NCBI GenBank assembly: GCA_017626845.1
Contig: JAGAHX010000041.1
Coordinates: forward strand, 1-51,245
Source: Bacillota bacterium
Lineage (GTDB): Bacteria; Bacillota; Clostridia; Peptostreptococcales; Anaerovoracaceae
Reading direction: 5' to 3'
Length of the DNA: 51,245 bases
Below are positions 26,814 to 34,718 of the stretch, one piece after another; the stretch's first letter is position 1, and each line of letters begins with the position of its first letter. Made by a program: the position numbers and the translations under genes. The notes under the pieces were generated by a model. That model did not search any database. It saw only the letters and a program-made list of their open reading frames with translations, and was not told where the DNA came from.

Positions 26814-28394
26814 ATGAGTAAGAAGATTCTTGCACTACTGCTTGCTCTGGCTATGATCTTCTCCCTGGCTGCCTGCACCAGTGGCGGCGGCACAGAACCC
26901 GCTCAGCCTAGCGGAGGAGAAGGCGAAGCAGCCGGCGAGCCGCACTACAAGGAAGAGATCGTCATTGCGATGGCTGATGAATTTACTACGATCGATCCTA
27001 CTGCGACCACCGCAGAAACTAATCAGATTGTCCAGGACCTTGTTATCGATATGTTGACCGATACGGATCTTACGACGATCACTAACCACGGAGAACTTGT
27101 CGATCATTGGGAAATGGTTGCTCCTGATGATTGGATTTTCTACCTGAAGCCGGGTATCAATTTCCATGATGGCACTGTTCTCGATGTTGATGACGTTGAA
27201 TTCTCGCTTATGGTGAGAGGCCCTGAGAAACCTACTGCTGCAAACTATGTTGCAAAGATTAAGGAATTCATTAAAATTGATGACTTAACCTTCGAATGCA
27301 AACTTGTTTCCGGAGACGTTGACTTTAACTATACCTTTGCAGCCAACGCTCTGTCGATCCAGTCTAAAGAGGCATTTGAATCCATGCCTGAAGAAGAAGC
27401 TGTTAAGATCGGCACCGGCCCGTTCATGTTCGAAGAGTTCGTTCCCGGTGACTATGTCTCTCTGGTTCGTTTTGAGAATTGCACATCTGCGCCTGTTCCC
27501 AATACAAAGCGCCTCGTCTTCAAGATGATTCCCGAAGCATCTGCTCGTATGATTGCGCTCGAAAACGGCGAAGTTGATGTTATCATGTCGCCGGCAGCTA
27601 CTGACTATTCAAGATTGTCTGACAGCGATGAATTCCAGCTGCTCACTACTACTGGTCGTGGTCAGCACTTCATTGCGTTCAATCTGCAGAATTCTAATTC
27701 TATCGTTTCCAACCCGCAGTTCCGACTGGCTGTTGCAAAAGCAATCGATAAGGATGAAATGGTCCTCGCTGCATGGGATGGTTATGCACAGGTATCCACT
27801 AGTATTCAGTGCAGAGACGTTGAGTTCTATGCCGACATCGAAGGTATCCCCTATGATCCAGAAGGGGCAAAAGCCCTGTTTGAAGAGCTGGGTGTTGTCG
27901 GTTCCACAATCAAACTTGTCACTTCCGATGCTGACCACCGTGTCAAGATGGCTGAAAATTTCCAGGCACAGATGGCTAAGTATGGGATCAAGATCGATGT
28001 TGAATACATGCAGCAGTCTGCTCTGATCGAACTCTTGACTTCTGATGGTCCCTCCAGTGGAGTTGAACTCTCTATCGTTTCTTGGACTCCTGGCAAGAAT
28101 GCTGACTATATGTACCGTAACCCGATTCATTCTCAGGGCGGACGTAACTATGCGCACCTGCAGGATCCTGAAATTGATGCTTTAATCGATGAAGCGGCTG
28201 GAGAAGTCGACCGCACCAGAAGAGCTGAACTGTACAAAGAATTACAGGAAAAACTGACCTGTGAAATCATCAACTGGGTACCTATCGCGCAGGCTACTCT
28301 GACGATGGGTGCTGCAAAAGGTGTTGAAGGCATCCTGCTCCACCCGGCTCTTGTTCACTCCTTCAAGGGTGTTCAGAAACTGATCGAAGAATAA
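26814..28394 (+). CDS. dppA: Peptide ABC transporter substrate-binding lipoprotein
   Basis: Extracellular binding protein of the family-5 (DppA/OppA) type; 526 residues. A signal peptide with lipobox LAAC-T (Cys near 22) precedes a Gly/Ser/Pro/Glu-rich linker. Then come the family segments: ITNHGELVDHWEM, DDWIFYLKPGINFHDGT, and the late KIGTGPFMFEEF and NPQFRLAVAKAIDK. The ATG at 26814 follows TAGGAGG. Codons are AT-richer than in the housekeeping genes. Peptide rather than nickel or sugar is inferred from family and from the DppD/F pair. Confidence 0.9.
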   Translation: MSKKILALLLALAMIFSLAACTSGGGTEPAQPSGGEGEAAGEPHYKEEIVIAMADEFTTIDPTATTAETNQIVQDLVIDMLTDTDLTTITNHGELVDHWEMVAPDDWIFYLKPGINFHDGTVLDVDDVEFSLMVRGPEKPTAANYVAKIKEFIKIDDLTFECKLVSGDVDFNYTFAANALSIQSKEAFESMPEEEAVKIGTGPFMFEEFVPGDYVSLVRFENCTSAPVPNTKRLVFKMIPEASARMIALENGEVDVIMSPAATDYSRLSDSDEFQLLTTTGRGQHFIAFNLQNSNSIVSNPQFRLAVAKAIDKDEMVLAAWDGYAQVSTSIQCRDVEFYADIEGIPYDPEGAKALFEELGVVGSTIKLVTSDADHRVKMAENFQAQMAKYGIKIDVEYMQQSALIELLTSDGPSSGVELSIVSWTPGKNADYMYRNPIHSQGGRNYAHLQDPEIDALIDEAAGEVDRTRRAELYKELQEKLTCEIINWVPIAQATLTMGAAKGVEGILLHPALVHSFKGVQKLIEE

Positions 28395-28422
28395 TCGACC
28401 GACCAAACATAGGTAATTCCGG

Positions 28423-28456
28423 TTTTCCCCGGTCAGTTTTGACTGGCCGGGGAAAA
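28423..28456 (+). promoter_or_regulatory. Intercistronic hairpin between dppA and dppB
   Basis: CCCCGGTCAG and CTGGCCGGGG (about 28427-28452) form a 10-bp stem with one G-U, with TTTT before and AAAA after. There is no U-tract on the plus side. It resembles the stem-loops that stabilise the binding-protein message relative to the permease genes. Confidence 0.65.
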
Positions 28457-28476
28457 AAAACTTTACGGAGGCCCAT

Positions 28477-29406
28477 ATGCATCGATACATAATAAAAAGG
28501 ATCCTTATGATGATCCCCGTCTTATTGGCGGTCTCTTTTGTAGTTTATTTTCTGATGGATCTTGCCCCTGGAGATATTATTTCTTCCATGGCGCCACAAG
28601 ATGCTACAGAAGCAGAAATCGAAATGATGCGGGAAGAACTGGGTCTAAATGGCACTCTAATGGAACGTTATTTCCGTTACATGAAAGGTCTGATTAAGGG
28701 TGATTTGGGAATGTCACTATCATTGAAACGACCTGTAGCTGAGTGTTTCTTCCAACGGTTTCCCGCTACTCTTAAACTAGCTTTCGCCAGTATCATTGTA
28801 ACGCTATTAATATCAATACCACTGGGTATAGCAGCAGCCACACATCACAGATCTGTTTTGGATGGTGTTAGTATGGTAACCGCTCTGTTAGGCGTATCTA
28901 TGCCTGCATTTTGGCTTGGCTTGCTGCTCATTCTAGCCCTATCTCTGAAATTGAAGCTCTTTCCTTCTGGTGGAAGCGGCGGGATTGAATACATCATTTT
29001 GCCTGCTCTCACATTAGGCGCGGGCAATGCAGGTCATATGACTAGAATCACAAGATCATCAATGCTGGATGTTATACGACAGGACTATCTGCGTACTGCG
29101 CGTGCTAAAGGCGTTAGTGAGAAGCAAGTCATACGCAAACATGCATTGAAGAATGCGCTAATTCCGATCATTAATGTGTTTGGTACTACGTTTGGCAATT
29201 CTTTAGGTGGTGCAGTTGCTATTGAAACGGTATTTGCTTGGCCTGGCGTCGGCAGATTGACTGTTTCTGCAATTAATAATCGAGACATGACCCTCGCCAC
29301 TGGTTGCATCATCATGTTTACAATTTTCATGAATGTTACGATGCTGCTGGTTGATATCGCCTATGCATATGCTGATCCGCGCATCAAGGCACAGTATTCG
29401 AATTGA
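28477..29406 (+). CDS. dppB: Peptide ABC transporter permease (DppB/OppB type)
   Basis: First permease; 309 residues. It starts MHRYIIKRILMMIPVLLAVSFVVYFLMD (first segment hydrophobic), has the typical LMDLAPGD, a long extracytoplasmic loop, and the EAA loop ARAKGVSEKQVIRKHALKNALIP, then FGNSLGGAVAIETVFAWPGVGRL. Six or so membrane segments. ACGGAGG lies upstream. The next gene starts nine bases after its stop. Confidence 0.93.
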   Translation: MHRYIIKRILMMIPVLLAVSFVVYFLMDLAPGDIISSMAPQDATEAEIEMMREELGLNGTLMERYFRYMKGLIKGDLGMSLSLKRPVAECFFQRFPATLKLAFASIIVTLLISIPLGIAAATHHRSVLDGVSMVTALLGVSMPAFWLGLLLILALSLKLKLFPSGGSGGIEYIILPALTLGAGNAGHMTRITRSSMLDVIRQDYLRTARAKGVSEKQVIRKHALKNALIPIINVFGTTFGNSLGGAVAIETVFAWPGVGRLTVSAINNRDMTLATGCIIMFTIFMNVTMLLVDIAYAYADPRIKAQYSN

Positions 29407-29414
29407 GGTGCCAT

Positions 29415-30311
29415 ATGGATAATACGAACAGAATCAGTTTGGACGAATATAAGAAATATAAGAAAAGGTCCCTAGCTGCAGATGTTTGGCACAACTATAA
29501 AAAAAGCCCCAGTGCGATGGTAGGCCTTGTTTTGATTGTCATCATCATTATTCTGGCAATCGCAGCTCAGGTAATCTACAACTACGAAGTGGACATTGTA
29601 CAGCAGGATCTGTCACAGCGTTTTATCGCTCCGAATTCTGAACATATTTTTGGTACCGATCAGTATGGTCGAGATGTATTAACGAGAGTACTTTATGGGG
29701 CTAAGTATTCGCTAGCTGTCGGTATTGTGTCTGTGGCTATTTCCTGCGTTATAGGCGCAACATTAGGCTTGATTGCTGGTTATTACGGTAGTGTGACAGA
29801 GAATATCATCATGAGATTCTGCGACATTTTCATGGGGATACCGTCTGTCTTGCTGGGTATCGCCATTATGTCCGCATTCGGCCAGAGTCTTCTTGTATTA
29901 ATGCTGGCAGTCGGTCTGGTATATATGTCAGCATTTGCACGAACAGCTAGATCTGCGGTCTTACCGGTACGTGAACAAGAATATATAGAAGCTGCGAAGG
30001 TTGCTGGTGTCAGTGATTTGAAGATTATTTTCTCCCATGTTTTACCTAACTCGCTTTCCCCAATCATTGTACAAGTCACGATGGGGGTTGCGAATGGCAT
30101 CCTGACAGCATCCTTCTTAAGCTTCCTCGGTTTAGGTGTTCCTGTACCTGCTCCTGAGTGGGGTGCGATGCTTTCGAGTGCTAGACAGTATATCCGGGAC
30201 TACAGCTACCTTACGAATTTCCCTGGATTAGCCATTATGATCACAGTACTTGCATTTAACCTGATGGGCGATGGTCTGCGTGATGCGCTCGACCCAAAAT
30301 TAAAACAATAG
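29415..30311 (+). CDS. dppC: Peptide ABC transporter permease (DppC/OppC type)
   Basis: Second permease; 298 residues with the N-terminal OppC_N helix, then HIFGTDQYGRDVLTRVLYGA, the EAA loop EAAKVAGVSDLKIIFSHVLPN, and a C-terminal LNLMGDGLRDALDPKL (seen as FNLMGDGLRDALDPK). GAGGTG precedes the ATG at 29415; a TTG at 29403 is in frame but less likely. Confidence 0.93.
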   Translation: MDNTNRISLDEYKKYKKRSLAADVWHNYKKSPSAMVGLVLIVIIIILAIAAQVIYNYEVDIVQQDLSQRFIAPNSEHIFGTDQYGRDVLTRVLYGAKYSLAVGIVSVAISCVIGATLGLIAGYYGSVTENIIMRFCDIFMGIPSVLLGIAIMSAFGQSLLVLMLAVGLVYMSAFARTARSAVLPVREQEYIEAAKVAGVSDLKIIFSHVLPNSLSPIIVQVTMGVANGILTASFLSFLGLGVPVPAPEWGAMLSSARQYIRDYSYLTNFPGLAIMITVLAFNLMGDGLRDALDPKLKQ

Positions 30312-30321
30312 GAGGTCCGAA

Positions 30322-31332
30322 ATGAGTCAGACAGAAACAACAAAAGATCTGGTCTTGGACCTTGAAAACTTAAACGTTCGGTTTGAGACAGAAGACGGTA
30401 TATGCTACGCAGTCAATGGTCTGGATATGAAGATCGAACGCGGAAAAGCGATCGGTCTAGTTGGTGAGACTGGTGCCGGCAAAACGACGACTGCTCTTTC
30501 ATTGCTACGTCTTGTTCCGGATCCTCCCGGAGTTGTGGAATGCGACAAGATGGTCATTAATGGCCATGATATGTTGAATATCAGCATTAAGGAATTAGAA
30601 AAAATACGCGGCAAGGATATCTCCATGATCTTTCAGGATCCGATGACTGCACTGAATCCTGTATTTACAGTTGGTGATCAGATTGCAGAAAGCATTATGC
30701 TCCACGAAGGCGTATCAATGGCAGATGCACAGAGAAAAGCAATCGATATGCTCGAACTGGTAGGTATTCCTGGCGAACGGGCAGGAGAGTATCCGCATGA
30801 GTTTTCTGGTGGTATGAAGCAGCGAGTTGTTATCGCTATTGCGCTCGCATGCCATCCGCAACTCCTGATTGCAGATGAACCGACGACGGCTCTTGATGTA
30901 ACCATACAGGCGCAAGTTTTAGACTTGATGCGCAACCTGCGTCAGCAGTACCAAACGTCACTCATCATGATTACGCACGATCTCGGCATCGTTGCTGAAG
31001 TATGCGATGACGTAGCAGTCATGTATGGTGGAAATATCGTTGAAGAGGGCACATTGGAGGACGTTTTCAATCATACTCTTCATCCCTATACAGAAGGTCT
31101 ATTTAATTCATTGCCAAATATTAATGATCGTAAGGCAAAACTGACACCGATCCGCGGATTGATGTTGGATCCGATGGATATGCCGCCGGGATGCCCATTC
31201 AGCCCGCGCTGTCCATATGCTGATGAAAAATGCGATGAACCACAGGTCAAGAAATATGTTAGTGAAACGCATGCAATCCGATGCTGTGCGTATGAGCGGC
31301 CTGGATTCCATATTGACCGGAAGGAGAGATAA
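30322..31332 (+). CDS. dppD: Peptide ABC transporter ATP-binding protein (DppD/OppD type)
   Basis: ATPase subunit; 336 residues. Walker A GETGAGKTT, signature FSGGMKQRVVIA, Walker B LLIADEPTTALDV and ITHDLG are intact. The C-terminus has the Opp/Dpp tail GCPFSPRCPYADEKC, a cysteine cluster seen in the family, which in some homologues binds an iron-sulfur cluster. AGGAGG precedes the ATG. Confidence 0.94.
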   Translation: MSQTETTKDLVLDLENLNVRFETEDGICYAVNGLDMKIERGKAIGLVGETGAGKTTTALSLLRLVPDPPGVVECDKMVINGHDMLNISIKELEKIRGKDISMIFQDPMTALNPVFTVGDQIAESIMLHEGVSMADAQRKAIDMLELVGIPGERAGEYPHEFSGGMKQRVVIAIALACHPQLLIADEPTTALDVTIQAQVLDLMRNLRQQYQTSLIMITHDLGIVAEVCDDVAVMYGGNIVEEGTLEDVFNHTLHPYTEGLFNSLPNINDRKAKLTPIRGLMLDPMDMPPGCPFSPRCPYADEKCDEPQVKKYVSETHAIRCCAYERPGFHIDRKER

Positions 31333-31334
31333 CG

Positions 31335-32288
31335 ATGGCTGATAATATCCTCGAGGTGAAAAATCTCAAGAAATATTTCAAGACAAAACGTGGTGTCCTT
31401 CAAGCGGTTGATGATGTCAGTTTTACACTCGAACGAGGAAAAACGCTGGGTTTGGTTGGTGAGTCCGGCTGTGGTAAATCTACGACCGGTAGAAGTATCC
31501 TTCGTCTGATTGAGCCTACTGCAGGTGAAATTATTTTCGATGGGAAAGAAATTCACAAATTATCCAAGAGCCAGATGCGTCACGTTCGAAAGGATATGCA
31601 GCTTATCTTCCAAGATCCTTACTCTTCTCTGGACCCTCGCAAAACTGTAAGCCAGCTGATTGCTGAGCCTATCATTGCAAATAAGTTGATGAAGACAAAG
31701 AGTGAAGTCGATTTGCGTGTGGCGGAGTTGATGTCGACTGTAGGCCTTGCTCCCCGTCTGTTCAATACCTATCCGCACGAATTGGACGGCGGAAGGCGCC
31801 AGCGTATCGGTATCGCGAGAGCCCTCGCTATGCGACCGCAGTTTATAGTTTGTGATGAACCTGTTTCTGCGCTGGACGTGTCTATTCAGGCGCAGATTCT
31901 GAACTTGCTAAAGGAACTCCAGGAGCAGTTTGAGTTGTCCTATATCTTCATTACCCATGACTTGTCTGTTGTAAATCATTTTTCAGACGATATCGCGGTC
32001 ATGTATCTTGGCAAGATTGTCGAAAAGGCACCTTCTGAAGAGTTGTTTGCAAACCCGCTTCACCCTTATACGAAGGCCTTGCTTTCTGCTATTCCGATTC
32101 CGGAACTTGGTGAAAAGAGAGAACGTATTATCATCAAAGGTGAGATTACTTCCCCGATCAATATGCCGGATGAATGCAGATTTTACAAACGATGCAGCTA
32201 TGCCTGTGACAGATGTAAATCGATCCCTCCTCTAGAAGAGGTCTCACCGGGACATTTTGTTGCATGTTCTTGCTTAGACTCCATATAA
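31335..32288 (+). CDS. dppF: Peptide ABC transporter ATP-binding protein (DppF/OppF type)
   Basis: Second ATPase; 317 residues. Walker [13 protein letters not shown] and Walker [15 protein letters not shown] are canonical. The signature reads [15 protein letters not shown] instead of LSGGQ, a Ser-to-Asp and Gln-to-Arg change; I recall this form in some clostridial homologues, so it is not proof of inactivation. The C-terminal cysteine tail is [15 protein letters not shown]. It begins two bases after dppD. Confidence 0.93.
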   Translation: MADNILEVKNLKKYFKTKRGVLQAVDDVSFTLERGKTLGLVGESGCGKSTTGRSILRLIEPTAGEIIFDGKEIHKLSKSQMRHVRKDMQLIFQDPYSSLDPRKTVSQLIAEPIIANKLMKTKSEVDLRVAELMSTVGLAPRLFNTYPHELDGGRRQRIGIARALAMRPQFIVCDEPVSALDVSIQAQILNLLKELQEQFELSYIFITHDLSVVNHFSDDIAVMYLGKIVEKAPSEELFANPLHPYTKALLSAIPIPELGEKRERIIIKGEITSPINMPDECRFYKRCSYACDRCKSIPPLEEVSPGHFVACSCLDSI

Positions 32289-32318
32289 CATCATAGTCAT
32301 TGTTTAGGGGGATTTGCC

Positions 32319-33428
32319 ATGTATTTTAAAAAACTTGGTTTTCCAATTATCAAAAATTTCTCGGGTGATATTCGGGAGTTTACTCCGGTTTTGTTTGAGT
32401 ATTTGAAGGGGTTCGACGTACAGCCCGTTCTTGAAAATGGGTATGGATCTCGTTTGGGCTATACCCATCAGGATTATCTGAAAGTATTCCCGGAGATTCG
32501 TTTCGCTGATCGGGAGGAGGTTTTTCATCAGGATCTGCTGATTACATTGAAAAATCCTGATCTTGACGATCTAGAAATGCTGAAAGACGGTTCTGGTCTA
32601 TTCTCGATGATACATTACGAAACTAGACCGAAGTGTGTGGACTTGATCCATCGTAAACATTTACATTCTTTTTCCATGGATGCGCTTGTCGATGATCAGG
32701 GAATTCGTACTTTTGTCGATTATTTCGGTACTGCTTATGCGGGCTGTGAGACTGCATTTGGCGTTATTAAAGATACTAGGAAGGACTTTGCTTCGCCTGA
32801 CAGAGACCCGTTTGTTGTAACAATTGTTGGTGCTGGCGGTGTTGCTCAAGGTTGTGTACGTTCATTTGAGGTGATAGGTGACCACGAATTATTTGCGAAA
32901 AAACTTCCTGGTATCCTAACTCAAGTTATTACCAGAAGCATAACAACAGATGACAACAATCTGAAAAAGATTCTTAAAAAAACAGACATTCTCGTTGATG
33001 CAACCAAGCGGCCAAATAGCAGTACATTTATCATTACTAACGAACAGCTTGGCTATCTTCCGGAAAATGCAATCATCCTTGATTTGGCTGCTGATTATTA
33101 TGATGCAACAACGAATATGGTGAAGGCATTTGAAGGTACATTAAAAGGGACGTTTGACAAAAGGGTTTTGTATCCAGATGACCCTGAATATGATGACATA
33201 CCTGAAGGCATTGACAGGGCAAATCGCCGCATAACTGTTAGTTGTGATGCATGGCCAAGCATTAATCCACACACATCAATTGCTTACTATGAGGGGATCA
33301 TGAAAAATTATCTGAATCTTCTTCTTACAAGGGATTCAGAATCCTTTAAGGCAAATAGTAACGACTGTTTCGAGAGAAGCCTATTTCGTTCGACTATTTC
33401 ATATTTTGACGAAAATAAAAAGAAATAA
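32319..33428 (+). CDS. AlaDH/PNT-family NAD(P)-dependent dehydrogenase, divergent
   Basis: A 369-residue protein with a divergent N-terminal AlaDH/PNT-like half and a Rossmann half: VVTIVGAGGVAQGCVRSFE carries the glycine loop. LDLAADYYD follows where alanine dehydrogenases have a substrate loop. It lacks the clear VSNIPGAV alanine dehydrogenase signature of the next gene, so the substrate may differ (for example another amino acid, or a saccharopine-type reaction). AGGGGG precedes the ATG. It shares the AT-rich composition of dppABCDF and ends the accessory block. Exact reaction unknown. Confidence 0.7.
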   Translation: MYFKKLGFPIIKNFSGDIREFTPVLFEYLKGFDVQPVLENGYGSRLGYTHQDYLKVFPEIRFADREEVFHQDLLITLKNPDLDDLEMLKDGSGLFSMIHYETRPKCVDLIHRKHLHSFSMDALVDDQGIRTFVDYFGTAYAGCETAFGVIKDTRKDFASPDRDPFVVTIVGAGGVAQGCVRSFEVIGDHELFAKKLPGILTQVITRSITTDDNNLKKILKKTDILVDATKRPNSSTFIITNEQLGYLPENAIILDLAADYYDATTNMVKAFEGTLKGTFDKRVLYPDDPEYDDIPEGIDRANRRITVSCDAWPSINPHTSIAYYEGIMKNYLNLLLTRDSESFKANSNDCFERSLFRSTISYFDENKKK

Positions 33429-33473
33429 AATAAGCCTAATAATTATTTAAAAACCAGGAGGAACAAGAGCAAA

Positions 33474-34640
33474 ATGATATTCGGAATCTTAAAAGACATC
33501 AAAGAAGGCGAAAACAGAGTTATCTGCACGCCTGCAGAGGTAAAATCCATCGTAGCCTGCGGCCATAAGGTCCTGGCACAGCATGACTGCGGCAAGGGAT
33601 CCTGCTTCTCTGATGAGATGTACGAAGCAGCCGGCGCCGAGATCGTCGAGACCATGGAAGAGATGTATGCCAGAAGCGAATTCATCGCTAAGGTAAAGGA
33701 ATTCGAACCCTGCGAATACGATCTCATCCGTGAAAACCAGATCATCCTGGGCTGCATCCATCCGGCCGGTCATCCCGAGGAAGTGGACGCTCTGCTGAAG
33801 AGCAAGTGCATCGCCTTTACCGCGGAAGACTCTCACAGATACGGTTCTCCCAACTGCGAAGCAGCAGGAAAGCAGGGCGCTCTGTTCGGACTGGAATCCA
33901 TGCTCACCATCAACGGCGGCAAGGGTAAATTCGTCGGCGGATTTGCCGGCGCTCCCGGAATCAATGTCCTCATCCTCGGCGCGGGCAACGTCGGCAGAGG
34001 TTCTCTGCAGGTGCTGCATGCTCTGGGTGCAAACTGCACGGTCATGGACATCAATGTTGGCATCCTGCGCACGGTAGGGGAGATGTATTCCAACAAGATC
34101 AATACGATGTACTGCAACCAGGAGAACATCGCATCCGTACTGCCTCAGATGGATATGGTCATCAATGCGGTCAAATGGCCGAAGCAGAGAAAGGATTTCC
34201 TCATCACGAAGGAAATGCTCAAGCTGATGGAGCCCGGCAGCGTTCTCGTCGACATCTCCAACGACGATCCCGGTGCCATTGAATCTTCCCACGAGACCCA
34301 TCACGATAATCCCAGATACGTGGTAAACGGTGTTGTTCATTACTGCGTTTCCAACATTCCCGGTGCGGTGGCACAGTCCACGTCCGTATCCTATGCCGGT
34401 GAAATGCTGCCGTTTATCCTCGGCATCCTGAACGACGGCATCGAAAAGACCTGCATCAAGGACGGTTTCTACAGAAGATCCCTCACCATGTACAAGGGAC
34501 TGCTGACCCACGAAGAGACCTCCGGCATTCAGGGCAGACCCTGGATCCGTCCGGAAGACGTTCTGGGCATTGCGGATCAGAAGCTGGATCCGGCTCCTCC
34601 CGCAACGACCACCAGATCCGACAATTTTATTAAACTGTAA
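33474..34640 (+). CDS. ald: Alanine dehydrogenase
   Basis: Interconverts alanine and pyruvate with NAD; 388 residues. It shows the expected KEFEPCEYDLIRENQIILGC segment with catalytic Lys, LGCIHPAGHP with catalytic His, the Rossmann GAGNVGRGSL, and the signature HYCVSNIPGAVAQSTS. Codons are high-GC, unlike the preceding gene, so the join near 33450 marks the edge of the AT-rich block. AGGAGG lies 12 bases before the ATG. A terminator follows. Confidence 0.9.
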   Translation: MIFGILKDIKEGENRVICTPAEVKSIVACGHKVLAQHDCGKGSCFSDEMYEAAGAEIVETMEEMYARSEFIAKVKEFEPCEYDLIRENQIILGCIHPAGHPEEVDALLKSKCIAFTAEDSHRYGSPNCEAAGKQGALFGLESMLTINGGKGKFVGGFAGAPGINVLILGAGNVGRGSLQVLHALGANCTVMDINVGILRTVGEMYSNKINTMYCNQENIASVLPQMDMVINAVKWPKQRKDFLITKEMLKLMEPGSVLVDISNDDPGAIESSHETHHDNPRYVVNGVVHYCVSNIPGAVAQSTSVSYAGEMLPFILGILNDGIEKTCIKDGFYRRSLTMYKGLLTHEETSGIQGRPWIRPEDVLGIADQKLDPAPPATTTRSDNFIKL

Positions 34641-34653
34641 CGATACGTTTATC

Positions 34654-34702
34654 GCCGCCTGCCTGCCATGTGTACCTCCTTTCCGGGCAGGCGGCACTTT
34701 TT
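34654..34702 (+). terminator. Terminator after alanine dehydrogenase
   Basis: GCCGCCTGCC (34654-34663) and GGCAGGCGGC (34686-34695) form a perfect 10-bp stem with a 22-base loop, followed by ACTTTTTTG. The loop holds ACCTCCTTTC (34674-34683), the same word as the 3' end of 16S rRNA. Confidence 0.85.
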
Positions 34703-34718
34703 TGCAGGTGATCCTCCC

